Source: Acidimicrobiia bacterium (lineage in GTDB: Bacteria > Actinomycetota > Acidimicrobiia > IMCC26256 > JAMXLJ01). From it: a DNA stretch of 64,000 nt. The stretch covers positions 47,408 through 111,407 of the forward strand of contig JAMXLJ010000127.1 in assembly GCA_024281095.1 (NCBI GenBank), given 5' to 3'. How positions within the stretch are numbered: the stretch's first letter is position 1; every line of letters begins with the position of its first letter. The translations under genes and the position numbers were made by a program. The notes below the pieces were generated by a model, which saw only the letters and a list, made by a program, of their open reading frames with translations, was not told where the DNA came from and made no database searches. Below are positions 1 through 8,203 of the stretch, in pieces.

Positions 1-1202
1 CGCCGCTCATCGTGTACGACGAGGGTGAACTGCGGGCGCGCTGTGCCGAGTACCGGAGGTGCTTCGGCGAGGATTCCGTTGCGTACGCGGGAAAGGCGTT
101 TCTTTGCCTGGCGATGGCGCGCCTGGTGCACGAGGAGGGTCTGCACCTCGACGTCGTGACGGGCGGGGAGCTGCAGACCGCGCTGCAAGCCGGGTTTCCG
201 GCGGACCGTCTCGTCTTCCACGGGAACAACAAGTCCGATGACGAGCTTCGGTGCGCGCTGCGCGAGCACGTCGGGCGCGTGGTCGTCGATTCGTTCGACG
301 AGATCGAGCGAATCGAGCGCCTCGTGGACGAGGGTTTCGACGCACCGAGCGTCTCGGTGCGTGTCACGCCGGGTGTCGAGGCGCACACCCATGCCTACAT
401 CGAGACCGGAACGGAGGACTCGAAGTTCGGCTTCGGCGTCGACGCCGGCGTTGCGCTCGAAGCCGTGTTGCGCGTCGCGGAGAGCGCGGCGATGCGCCTC
501 GGGGGCGTGCACTGCCACATCGGGTCCCAGGTCTGGAACCTCACGTCGTACGCGCGGGCGATGCGCGTGGTCGTCGACCTCGTCGCGACCGTGGGGAAGC
601 AACTGGGCGCTCCCGTCGAGGAGCTCAACATCGGTGGCGGGCTCGGGATCGCCTATCACGCGGGCGACGCGGCGCCCACGATCGCCGAGTACGCCGAGGT
701 CGTGCACCATGCGTTCGACGACGCGTGCGCAGCCGCGGGACTTGATTCGCGGCCGCACCTGATGGTGGAGCCGGGCCGTTCGATCGCGGGACCGGCCGGC
801 CTCACGCTGTACCGCGTCGGCACGATCAAGAACGTGCCGTCCGTGCGCACGTACATCGCCGTCGACGGCGGGATGAGCGACAACCCGCGACCGGTCATGT
901 ACGGCGCCCGCTACGAAGCCTTCCTCCCTGCACGTGCCGATGCAGACCGTCCTTTCGTCGCTACCGTGGCCGGCAAGCACTGCGAGCAGGGTGACCTCCT
1001 CGTGCGTGACGCGACACTGCCGGATGGCGTCGCGGTCGGCGACGTGCTCGCAGTGCCGGTGACGGGCGCGTACGGCTACTCCATGGCGTCCAACTACAAC
1101 CGGGTGCCACGGCCCGCGGTCGTCTTCGTCACCGAAGGCGCGGCCCGAGTGATACTCCGCCGGGAGACCCTCGACGACCTCCTACGCTTGGACCAGTCGT
1201 GA
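1..1202 (+). CDS. lysA: Diaminopimelate decarboxylase (5' end cut off by window)
   Basis: Catalyses the last step of lysine synthesis, PLP-dependent decarboxylation of meso-diaminopimelate, in the cytosol. The frame is open to the left edge and reads PLIVYDEGEL from base 3, typical of a short distance inside LysA, so the true start lies upstream. The Schiff-base lysine is in YAGKAF (codon near 93). The fold III decarboxylase signatures HIGSQ, GGGLGI and EPGRS follow, then the active-site cysteine in KHCEQGD (near 981) and GAYGYSMASNYN near the C-terminus. It is followed by a 136-base spacer and then hom, the usual actinobacterial neighbour. Identity is secure; only the N-terminus is missing. 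Confidence 0.95.
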   Translation, partial: PLIVYDEGELRARCAEYRRCFGEDSVAYAGKAFLCLAMARLVHEEGLHLDVVTGGELQTALQAGFPADRLVFHGNNKSDDELRCALREHVGRVVVDSFDEIERIERLVDEGFDAPSVSVRVTPGVEAHTHAYIETGTEDSKFGFGVDAGVALEAVLRVAESAAMRLGGVHCHIGSQVWNLTSYARAMRVVVDLVATVGKQLGAPVEELNIGGGLGIAYHAGDAAPTIAEYAEVVHHAFDDACAAAGLDSRPHLMVEPGRSIAGPAGLTLYRVGTIKNVPSVRTYIAVDGGMSDNPRPVMYGARYEAFLPARADADRPFVATVAGKHCEQGDLLVRDATLPDGVAVGDVLAVPVTGAYGYSMASNYNRVPRPAVVFVTEGAARVILRRETLDDLLRLDQS

Positions 1203-1338
1203 CGCTTCCGGGCCACCGTTGTGCCCATGCGGCGACCGGAGCGAGCGGACGCGAGCGCAGGGAGCTCGCCAGCGAACGAACGACGCGGTGGAGCAAGGTG
1301 AACCCCGGAGCCCAGAGCGAGTGAGTGAGCGAGAAGGC
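1203..1338. other. Spacer rich in GAGC/GAAC/GAGT tetramers
   Basis: This 136-base gap between lysA and hom is dense in tetramers such as GAGC, GAAC and GAGT (around 1238-1335), giving low-complexity composition. A similarly styled spacer precedes the wecA-like gene (46767-46891). No clear terminator or promoter was found. The hom reading frame stays open through it, but the encoded extension (rich in R, E, S, no hydrophobic core) does not resemble homoserine dehydrogenase. Confidence 0.4.
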
Positions 1339-2619
1339 ATGGTCAGGGTCGGATTGCTCGGCTGCGGCCACGTCGGCGCGCCGCTGGCGCGTCTCGTCGA
1401 CGAACACCGCGCGCTGATCGAGGCCCGCGCGGGCGTGCGGATCGAGATCGTCCGGGTCGCGGTGCGCAACCTCGCCCGAGAGCGCGACGTGCCGTTGCCG
1501 GCGTCGTGCTTCACGCACGACGCCGATGCGGTGGTCGCCGATCCCGAGGTCGACATCGTCGTCGAGGTGATCGGCGGCATCGAGCCGGCCCGCTCGCTCA
1601 TTACCGAGGCGATCAAGCAGGGCAAGCCTGTGGTCACGGCGAACAAGGAGCTCCTCGCGAACGTGGGCAAGGAGCTGTTCGACGCGGCCGAGGCGGCCGG
1701 TGTCGACTTGCTGTTCGAGGCCTCTGTGGCGGGTGGCATCCCGTTGATGCGCCCGCTGCGCGAGTCCCTTGCGGGCGACCGGATCCGGCGCGTGATGGGC
1801 ATCGTGAACGGCACGACCAACTACATCCTCACGCGCATGGCCGAGGACGGGTCGTCGTTTCAGGATGCGCTCGCCGAGGCCCAGACCCTCGGGTACGCGG
1901 AACGCGACCCGACTGCGGACGTCGAGGGCTTCGACGCCGCGGCGAAGGCGGCCATCATCGCGACCATCGCGTTCGGCGCGCGCGTCGTCGCGGGCGACGT
2001 GTACAGCGAGGGAATCTCCGAGCTCACGGATCAGGACATCGCGTCGGCGCGCGAGCTCGGCTACGTGGTGAAGCTTCTCGCGATCGCCGAGGAGGTCGAC
2101 GGCGACATCGCCGTGCGCGTACATCCGACGATGGTGCCGAGCACGCATCCGCTCGCGGCCGTGCGCGACTCGTTCAACGCGGTCTTCATCGAAGGTGATG
2201 CCGTCGGCGAGCTGATGCTCTACGGGCGCGGCGCGGGTGGCGAGCCCACCGCGTCGGCGGTGTTGGGCGACGTGATCGACGCGGCCAAGAATCTCGTGTC
2301 GGGTGGACGCGGCGCGACCATCGGCGCGCTCACGCGCCGCAGGATCCGTCCGATCGACGAGGTCGAGTCGCAGTTCTATCTTCAGATGGAGGTCGCAGAC
2401 CGTCCCGGCGTGCTCGCCGCGATCGCGGCGGCCTTCGGCGAACGTGACGTGTCGATCAAGTCGATGCAGCAAGTAGGGATCGGGGCGGACGCGCGCCTGA
2501 TCTTCATCACTCACCGCGCCCGGGAAGCCGACCTGCGCGCCACCATCCACGACCTGCGCGACGTGCCCACGGTGCACCGCGTCGGAAGCGTTCTGCGCGT
2601 GATCGGCGACGACAGATGA
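1339..2619 (+). CDS. hom: Homoserine dehydrogenase with C-terminal ACT domain
   Basis: NAD(P)-dependent reduction of aspartate semialdehyde to homoserine, the branch point to threonine and methionine. I start it at ATG 1339 because the Rossmann fold begins at once ([16 protein letters not shown]), giving 426 residues. The frame is open further upstream, but that part is spacer-like. The catalytic lysine lies in TANKEL (residue about 102), followed by the substrate-domain motif [11 protein letters not shown] and the [15 protein letters not shown] region. From about residue 350 an ACT domain starts ([20 protein letters not shown]), which in this family gives feedback control by threonine. The end overlaps thrC by 4 bases (ATGA), so translation is probably coupled. 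Confidence 0.95.
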   Translation: MVRVGLLGCGHVGAPLARLVDEHRALIEARAGVRIEIVRVAVRNLARERDVPLPASCFTHDADAVVADPEVDIVVEVIGGIEPARSLITEAIKQGKPVVTANKELLANVGKELFDAAEAAGVDLLFEASVAGGIPLMRPLRESLAGDRIRRVMGIVNGTTNYILTRMAEDGSSFQDALAEAQTLGYAERDPTADVEGFDAAAKAAIIATIAFGARVVAGDVYSEGISELTDQDIASARELGYVVKLLAIAEEVDGDIAVRVHPTMVPSTHPLAAVRDSFNAVFIEGDAVGELMLYGRGAGGEPTASAVLGDVIDAAKNLVSGGRGATIGALTRRRIRPIDEVESQFYLQMEVADRPGVLAAIAAAFGERDVSIKSMQQVGIGADARLIFITHRAREADLRATIHDLRDVPTVHRVGSVLRVIGDDR

Positions 2620-3680
2620 GGCGCGCCGACGGGCTCTGGCCCGGTCTCATCGAGGCGTACCGGGATCGGCTGCCGGTCGGCGAGTCGACGCCGGTCGTCA
2701 CGTTGTTCGAGGGTGGTACGCCGCTGCTCGAGGCCCGGCGCCTGTCGGAGCGAACGGGCGCTCGGGTGCTGCTGAAGGTCGAGGGATTGAACCCCACCGG
2801 GTCGTTCAAGGACCGCGGCATGACCGTTGCGATGTCGAAGGCGCTGGAGGACGGCGCGAAGGCGGTCATCTGCGCCTCGACGGGCAACACGTCCGCGTCG
2901 GCGGCCGCGTACGCGGCGCGGGCGGGCCTGGTCTGCGGCGTCGTGCTTCCCGAGGGTCAGATCGCGTTGGGCAAGCTCGCGCAGGCGCTCATCCACGGCG
3001 CTCGCGTGGTGCCGATCCGCGGCAACTTCGACGCCGCGCTCCAAATCGTGCGCGCACTCGGTGAGCGCAACCACGTCACCGTCGTGAACTCGGTCAACCC
3101 GCATCGCATCGAGGGCCAGAAGACCGCCGCGTTCGAGATCGTCGACGCCCTCGGTGACGCGCCGGACGTGCACTGCATCCCCGTGGGCAACGCCGGCAAC
3201 ATCACCGCGTACTGGAAGGGCTACTGCGAGTATCACGCCGAGGGTCGCGCGCAGCGCCGCCCCCGGATGCTCGGTTGGCAGGCGAGCGGTGCCGCACCGA
3301 TCGTCCTCGGCGAGCCGGTCCCGCACCCCGAGACGATCGCGACCGCGATCCAGATCGGGAACCCGGCGAGCTGGGTGGGTGCGGTTGGCGCGCGCGACGA
3401 GTCCGGCGGTGCGATCGGTGCGGTGAGCGACGCCGAGATCCTCGACGCGTACCGGTTGCTCGCATCGGAAGAGGGATGCTTCGTCGAGCCCGCGTCGGCG
3501 GCCTCGGTCGCGGGGCTCCTGCGGGCGGCCGACTCCGGGTTGGTGCACGCGGGCGAGACGGTGGTGTGCACCGTGACGGGGCACGGCCTGAAGGATCCGC
3601 AGCGTGCCATCAGCGAGGTCGCGGTCGGCGAGTCCGTTGCGCCCGAGGTGGGGCTGGTCGCGGCCGAGCTCGGCCTGTGA
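2616..3680 (+). CDS. thrC: Threonine synthase
   Basis: PLP enzyme converting O-phosphohomoserine to threonine, 354 residues, the short class found in actinobacteria. The PLP lysine is K65 in [11 protein letters not shown]. The phosphate-binding loop and [19 protein letters not shown] stretch follow, with the second PLP contact in [14 protein letters not shown]. Its ATG overlaps the hom stop. In most actinobacteria thrB (homoserine kinase) comes next; here a dehydrogenase and an ApgM-family gene follow instead and no thrB is seen in the window. Confidence 0.95.
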   Translation: MRRADGLWPGLIEAYRDRLPVGESTPVVTLFEGGTPLLEARRLSERTGARVLLKVEGLNPTGSFKDRGMTVAMSKALEDGAKAVICASTGNTSASAAAYAARAGLVCGVVLPEGQIALGKLAQALIHGARVVPIRGNFDAALQIVRALGERNHVTVVNSVNPHRIEGQKTAAFEIVDALGDAPDVHCIPVGNAGNITAYWKGYCEYHAEGRAQRRPRMLGWQASGAAPIVLGEPVPHPETIATAIQIGNPASWVGAVGARDESGGAIGAVSDAEILDAYRLLASEEGCFVEPASAASVAGLLRAADSGLVHAGETVVCTVTGHGLKDPQRAISEVAVGESVAPEVGLVAAELGL

Positions 3681-3692
3681 AGATGGGTCGCG

Positions 3693-4490
3693 ATGTCGAC
3701 CCACACCACCACTCGAGCCCTCGTCACGGGAGCGTCGTCCGGCATTGGTGAGGCGTTCGCTCGCGCGCTCGCTGCGCGCGGCGACGACGTCGTGCTCGTG
3801 GCGCGGTCACGGCCGCGGCTCGACGAGCTCGCCGGCGAGCTGCGTGACGAGTGCGGCGTCGACGTCGAGGTGCTGCCCGCGGACCTCGCGACGCCCGAGG
3901 GCATCGCCGACGTCGAGGAACGCCTGCGGGACCCCGGTCGCACGATCGGCTTGCTCGTGAACAACGCCGGGTTCGGCACTGCGGGCGAATTCGTCGACCT
4001 GCCGATCGACGAGGAGGAGCGCGAGATCCGGCTGAACGTCCTCGCGCTCGTGCGTCTGACGCACGCGGCGTTGGGACCGATGTCGCGCCGCGGTGGCGGC
4101 GCGATCGTCAACGTGTCGTCGCTTGCCGCGTATCAACCGAATCCCGGGATGGCGACCTACGGCGCGACGAAGGCGTTCGTGAGCAGCTTCACGCAGGCGG
4201 TGCACGAGGAGGCCAAGCGCCACGGCGTGCACGTGATGGTGGTCTGCCCCGGCTTCACGCGCACGGAGTTCCAGGCCCGTGCCGGCGTCGATCAGTCCGA
4301 TGTTCCGGGCTTCGCGTGGATGACCGCGGATTCGGTGGTGGAGGAGTCGTTGCGTGCGCTCGAGCGCAAGCGTGCGGTGTGCGTGCCCGGTCCGCTCTAC
4401 CGCGTCACCGCGGCGCTGTCCGACAGCACGCCGACCGGGCTCACCCGGCGCGTTGCTGCGCTCGTGCTGAGACGGAGCGCTTCGCACTGA
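3693..4490 (+). CDS. Short-chain dehydrogenase/reductase (SDR)
   Basis: A 265-residue classical SDR, an NAD(P)H-dependent oxidoreductase of unknown substrate. It shows the cofactor loop TGASSGIG (residues about 11-18), the NNAGFGT motif, the catalytic serine in NVSSLAA and the YGATK pair (YxxxK). It starts 12 bases after thrC and is probably co-transcribed with hom-thrC, although no role in threonine synthesis is evident. The C-terminal VTAALSDSTPTG and basic tail resemble the SDR subgroup often called DltE- or acyl-CoA-reductase-like, but the motifs do not fix the substrate. Confidence 0.85.
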   Translation: MSTHTTTRALVTGASSGIGEAFARALAARGDDVVLVARSRPRLDELAGELRDECGVDVEVLPADLATPEGIADVEERLRDPGRTIGLLVNNAGFGTAGEFVDLPIDEEEREIRLNVLALVRLTHAALGPMSRRGGGAIVNVSSLAAYQPNPGMATYGATKAFVSSFTQAVHEEAKRHGVHVMVVCPGFTRTEFQARAGVDQSDVPGFAWMTADSVVEESLRALERKRAVCVPGPLYRVTAALSDSTPTGLTRRVAALVLRRSASH

Positions 4491-4539
4491 ACGGGTAGTT
4501 CCACGGCTCCCTCCGCTCCCTCGGCACGAGTGGTTCCCG

Positions 4540-4545
4540 TAGCAT
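4540..4545 (+). promoter_or_regulatory. Possible -10 box (TAGCAT) for a leaderless transcript
   Basis: TAGCAT ends 6 bases before the GTG at 4552, and no Shine-Dalgarno sequence precedes that GTG. That is the distance expected when transcription starts at the initiation codon. No clear -35 box is visible. Confidence 0.4.
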
Positions 4546-4551
4546 CGTGCG

Positions 4552-5715
4552 GTGCCCACGTACGTCGTTCTCGTACCCGACGGGTGTGCGGATCAGCCGA
4601 TCGACACACTCGATGGCCGTACGCCGCTCGAAGCCGCGTCGATGCCGAACCTGCAGTCGATGGCGGCGGCTGGCGAAGTCGGACGGGCGCGGGTGATACC
4701 TCCCGGGCTGCCGCCCGGCAGCGACGTGGGCAACCTCGCGATCCTCGGGTACGACCCGGCCTGCTTCCACACCGGACGCGCGCCGATCGAAGCGGCCGCG
4801 ATGGGTGTCGAGCTCGCTCCCGACCAAGTGGCGTATCGGTGCAACCTCGTGACGATCGACGAGGCGGGCGTCATGGTCGACTTCGCCGCCGGCCATCCCA
4901 CCAACGCGCAGAGCCACGCCATCGTCGCCGCGCTCGACGCCGCGCTCGGCGACGGCCGTGACGGCGTGAAGTTCCATCCCGGCGTGGAGTACCGCCATCT
5001 CGCGGTGCTTCCCGCGTCGCTCGGCGACGCAGCGTGCGTTCCGCCCCACGACCTCACCGGACAGCGCGCCGAGCTTCCCACCGGTCCCGCCGCGGCGAAG
5101 CTCGTCGACCTCATGGACGCGTCGCGCGACGTCGTTCGCCGCGTCGCGCGCGATGTCGGTTCGTCCGCGTCGCAGATCTGGTTATGGGGCCAAGGCGTGC
5201 GCCCGCGGCTGCCCTCTTTCGCCGCGCGCTTCGGCGTCAGCGGCCGGCTCAGCTCGGCGGTCGACCTCGTTCGCGGTCTCGGCGTGCTGACGGGCCTCGA
5301 GGTCGTCGACGTCCCGGGCGCCACCGCAGGATTCGACAACGACTACGCCGCGCAGCGCGACGCGTGCCTCGCGAGCCTGGATGACCGCGACTTCTTCCTC
5401 CTTCATGTGGAGGCGACGGACGAAGCCGGCCACCAGGGCGACGTGCGCGAGAAGGTCGCCGCGCTCGAAGCGTGGGATCGCGAAGTGATCGGCCCGTTGC
5501 TCGAGACACTTCCCGAGCTCGGCCCGCACCGGATCATGTTGCTCCCCGACCATGCGACGCCGTGCGCGCTGCGCACACACACGTCCGACCCGGTGCCCTA
5601 TGTGCTGTACGACTCGGAGCGTGCCGGAGCCGGCGGCGTGTACACCGAAGCGGCGACCGCGGGTGCGCCGGAGGTTCCGGCCCACGACCTGATGTCGCGA
5701 CTCGTCACCCGTTGA
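4552..5715 (+). CDS. ApgM-family phosphotransferase: phosphoglycerate mutase or alternative homoserine kinase
   Basis: A 387-residue protein of the alkaline-phosphatase superfamily, closest to archaeal-type cofactor-independent phosphoglycerate mutase (ApgM). Visible are the first metal site VPDGCAD (D10), the DGRTPLEAASMPNLQ block, the nucleophile serine S57 in PGSDVGNLAILGYDP, and the C-terminal metal ligands HVEATDEAGHQGD and LLPDHATP. A branch of this family has been annotated as a proposed homoserine kinase (TIGRFAM TIGR02535) in genomes that have hom and thrC but lack thrB, which is exactly the context here. The alternative is a 2-/3-phosphoglycerate mutase feeding the 2-phosphoglycerate kinase operon just downstream. 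The family call is firm; the choice between the two roles is not. Confidence 0.8.
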   Translation: MPTYVVLVPDGCADQPIDTLDGRTPLEAASMPNLQSMAAAGEVGRARVIPPGLPPGSDVGNLAILGYDPACFHTGRAPIEAAAMGVELAPDQVAYRCNLVTIDEAGVMVDFAAGHPTNAQSHAIVAALDAALGDGRDGVKFHPGVEYRHLAVLPASLGDAACVPPHDLTGQRAELPTGPAAAKLVDLMDASRDVVRRVARDVGSSASQIWLWGQGVRPRLPSFAARFGVSGRLSSAVDLVRGLGVLTGLEVVDVPGATAGFDNDYAAQRDACLASLDDRDFFLLHVEATDEAGHQGDVREKVAALEAWDREVIGPLLETLPELGPHRIMLLPDHATPCALRTHTSDPVPYVLYDSERAGAGGVYTEAATAGAPEVPAHDLMSRLVTR

Positions 5716-5768
5716 GAAGCGCCGCGACGACGGCGCGGCGACGAGGGTTGGGCGCGGCCTCGTCGCGG

Positions 5769-5824
5769 TATCATCACCTTGCTTCCACGTCCCCGAACCT
5801 CTTGTAGGGGACGCTTCCCGGAGG
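5769..5824 (+). promoter_or_regulatory. Leader of the cyclic-diphosphoglycerate operon: possible -10, hairpin, SD
   Basis: TATCAT at 5769-5774 could be a -10 box (a TTGGGC at 5748 lies 15 bases upstream, a weak match). A hairpin follows with 7-bp perfect arms CGTCCCC (5788-5794) and GGGGACG (5807-5813) and a 12-base loop. Then GGAGG at 5820-5824 is a good ribosome binding site, 7 bases before the ACG at 5832. Confidence 0.4.
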
Positions 5825-5831
5825 TCATCCC

Positions 5832-7274
5832 ACGACTTCGCCGGTCACACCAGCCGGGCGCGTCGTCGTGCTCGTCGACGGAGACCATTCACCAACGGTC
5901 GTGCGCGCCGCGCTCGACGATCTGCGTGCGCGCGGCGCCGACCTCGTCGGCGCGGCGTTGCTCGGCGGCGGCGAGAAGCTCGCGCGCGACGCCGTCGTGG
6001 AGATCGGCGTCCCCCTGGTGTCGGGTGAGGACGCGCTCGACGCGACGCTCAAGGCGTTGCAGCAGTTCCGCCCGGCCACGGTTGTCGACTTGTCCGACGA
6101 GCCCGTCATCGACGACCGGCTCCGCGGGCTGCTCGCGGCCCACGCGCTCGTGCGCGGCGTGACCTACCAAGGTGCGGACTTCGTCTACACGCCGCCGCCG
6201 CGGCCGAGAGTCGCGACGAAGCCCACGATCGCGGTCATCGGCACCGGGAAGCGCACCGGGAAGACGACCCTCGCGCAGGGGATCGCGCGCACGCTCGCGG
6301 CCCGCGGGTGCCCTCCGGTCATCGTGACGATGGCACGGGGCGGGCCGCCCGCAGCCGAGCTCGTCGACCCGTCGCGAGACGACTTGTCGACACGGGCCCT
6401 GCTCGAGCGCGCCGCGCGCGGCGAGCACGCGGCGAGCGACCACCTCGAAGACGCGGTGATGGCGGGAGTCCCGTGTGTCGGCACGCGCCGTTGCGGCGGT
6501 GGCGTCGCGGGCACGCCGTCGTACGACGCGTTCGCGGAAGGTGTGATGCTGGCGAACGAACGAGCGGAACCTGTGCTGCTCCTGGAGGGGTCCGGCAGCG
6601 CGATCCCTCCCGTTCACGCGGACGTGACCGTGTGTGCGGTTCCGATCGACGCCGATCTCGATCTCGTGACTGGCCGTGTCGGCGTGACACGGTTGTTGCT
6701 GAGCGACCTCGTCGTGGGTACACTCGGCGGCGACCCCGACAGGCCAACCAGCAGGGTCGGGCGTCTCTCCCCGAAACGCAACGAGACCGAATCGTTGCCG
6801 GAGCGCAACGCATCGGGATTGCTGCGGGAACGGGGTTTGGAATCCCGTGTGCATTCGGTGGTTCCCGGTGCCCCGGTCGTCTTCAGCAGCTTCCGGCCCG
6901 TTCCGCTCGAACCACTCGACGCACGACGCATCTTCCTCGCCACCACGGCGTCCAGGGAGGTCGCGCCGGCGCTGGCCCGCCGGCTCGAAGCCGACTGTGG
7001 CGCAGTAGTCCTCGGCTGGAGCAACAACCTGGCGAACCGAGAGCGATTGCGAGTCGACCTCGAGCACGTCCGCGACGCCGACGTGCTCGTGACCGAAATG
7101 AAGGGTGCCGGCATCGACACGGCAGCCGATTCGGCACTTCAACGGGGCATGGACGTGGTCTTCCTCCGACACGACGTCGAACTGCACGACGACTCGTTCA
7201 CCGAGCGCGTCGTGGCCCTTGCCGAGCTCGCGCGGCGACGGTTCGCGGAGACCGAGCCGGAGGCGTGTGCATGA
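5832..7274 (+). CDS. Cyclic 2,3-diphosphoglycerate synthetase-like ATPase
   Basis: Resembles archaeal cyclic 2,3-diphosphoglycerate synthetase, which uses ATP to close 2,3-diphosphoglycerate into the cyclic compatible solute. An N-terminal domain reading VVVLVDGDHSP is followed by a P-loop GTGKRTGKTT (nt 6240 onward), then VTMARGGPPAAEL, the cysteine-containing GTRRCGGGVAGTPSYD region and EGSGSAIPP. The first standard start is GTG 5868, but that cuts into the first beta-strand. GGAGG at 5820 sits 7 bases from ACG 5832, giving TTSPVTPAGRVVVLVDGDH, so I place the start at ACG 5832 (480 codons). The stop overlaps the 2-phosphoglycerate kinase ATG (ATGA). The pairing of the two enzymes strongly supports the call. 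Activity in a bacterium is inferred. Confidence 0.75.
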   Translation, partial: TTSPVTPAGRVVVLVDGDHSPTVVRAALDDLRARGADLVGAALLGGGEKLARDAVVEIGVPLVSGEDALDATLKALQQFRPATVVDLSDEPVIDDRLRGLLAAHALVRGVTYQGADFVYTPPPRPRVATKPTIAVIGTGKRTGKTTLAQGIARTLAARGCPPVIVTMARGGPPAAELVDPSRDDLSTRALLERAARGEHAASDHLEDAVMAGVPCVGTRRCGGGVAGTPSYDAFAEGVMLANERAEPVLLLEGSGSAIPPVHADVTVCAVPIDADLDLVTGRVGVTRLLLSDLVVGTLGGDPDRPTSRVGRLSPKRNETESLPERNASGLLRERGLESRVHSVVPGAPVVFSSFRPVPLEPLDARRIFLATTASREVAPALARRLEADCGAVVLGWSNNLANRERLRVDLEHVRDADVLVTEMKGAGIDTAADSALQRGMDVVFLRHDVELHDDSFTERVVALAELARRRFAETEPEACA

Positions 7275-8191
7275 CCGTGTCGCGCCACATCGTCATCAGC
7301 GACGATGCACACGAGCTCCCGTACTCGAAGGGCGTGATGGCGGGCGCGATCATGGCCACAGGGCTCACACCCGCACGCGCGTTCCACGTCGCCGAGCTGA
7401 TCGAGGATCGGCTTCACGCGGACGGCGTCACATCGCTCACACGCGCGCAGCTCGCCGAGCAGGCTCGCGCGGCGCTGCACGACGAGGTAGGTGAGCGGTA
7501 CGCGACGTCCTTCGAGAAGTGGCAGCGGGTCAACGAGCTCGGCCGTCCGCTCGTCATCCTCATCGGCGGCGCGGCCGGCGTCGGCAAGTCGACGATCGCC
7601 ACGCAGCTCGCGGCCCGCCTCGGCATCACCCGTGTGATCCCCACCGACGCGATCCGCGAGGTGATGCGAGCGATGCTGAGCGACGAGTTGCTCCCGGCGC
7701 TGCACGCCTCGTCGTTCGACACGGACCGGTCCGTCCTCAAGCCGGTGCCGCGCAACGCCGATCCCGTGGTGATCGGCTACCGCGAGCAGGCGGCGGCCGT
7801 CGCGGTCGGCATCAAGGCGCTCGTTCGGCGCGCGATCATGGAAGGGACCGACCTCGTCCTCGAGGGCGCACACATCGCCCCCGGGTTCGTGGATCTCGAC
7901 GAACTCGAGCGTGCGGTCGTCGTGTCCTTCCTCGTGACCGTCGAAGACGAGGACCTTCACCGCTCGCATTTCGTCCGCCGGGCCCACGATGCCCGGGGCC
8001 GGCCGATGGACAGATATCTCCAGTACTTCGACCACATCCGAACCATTCAGCGTTACGTCACCTCGCTGGCCCGTGACCACGGCATGCCGATCATCCCCTC
8101 GTACAGCCTGGACGCGACCTTGTCCCAAGTCATCGAGCTCGTGTTGAGCCGGGCCTTGGCCGCCGTGCCCACCCCCCAACCCGTTCCCTGA
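7271..8191 (+). CDS. 2-phosphoglycerate kinase
   Basis: A 306-residue kinase expected to phosphorylate 2-phosphoglycerate to 2,3-diphosphoglycerate, the substrate of the synthetase encoded immediately upstream. The first ~90 residues form an ATP-cone-like domain (SDDAHELPYSKGVMAGAIMATG). The kinase domain begins with LVILIGGAAGVGKST (P-loop near residues 99-108), followed by IPTDAIREVMRAM and the HASSFDTDRS segment characteristic of this family. The LEGAHIAPGF block and the final RNDxxR-type lid region are also present. I chose ATG 7271, overlapping the previous stop by 4 bases; the frame is open upstream only as a shadow. Twelve bases separate it from rho. Confidence 0.82.
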   Translation: MTVSRHIVISDDAHELPYSKGVMAGAIMATGLTPARAFHVAELIEDRLHADGVTSLTRAQLAEQARAALHDEVGERYATSFEKWQRVNELGRPLVILIGGAAGVGKSTIATQLAARLGITRVIPTDAIREVMRAMLSDELLPALHASSFDTDRSVLKPVPRNADPVVIGYREQAAAVAVGIKALVRRAIMEGTDLVLEGAHIAPGFVDLDELERAVVVSFLVTVEDEDLHRSHFVRRAHDARGRPMDRYLQYFDHIRTIQRYVTSLARDHGMPIIPSYSLDATLSQVIELVLSRALAAVPTPQPVP

Positions 8192-8203
8192 GGAGTCATT
8201 GAG

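Noticed and set aside
1219..1338. N-terminal extension of homoserine dehydrogenase
   Set aside because: The frame is open, but the peptide is low-complexity spacer translation and the Rossmann fold starts at ATG 1339.
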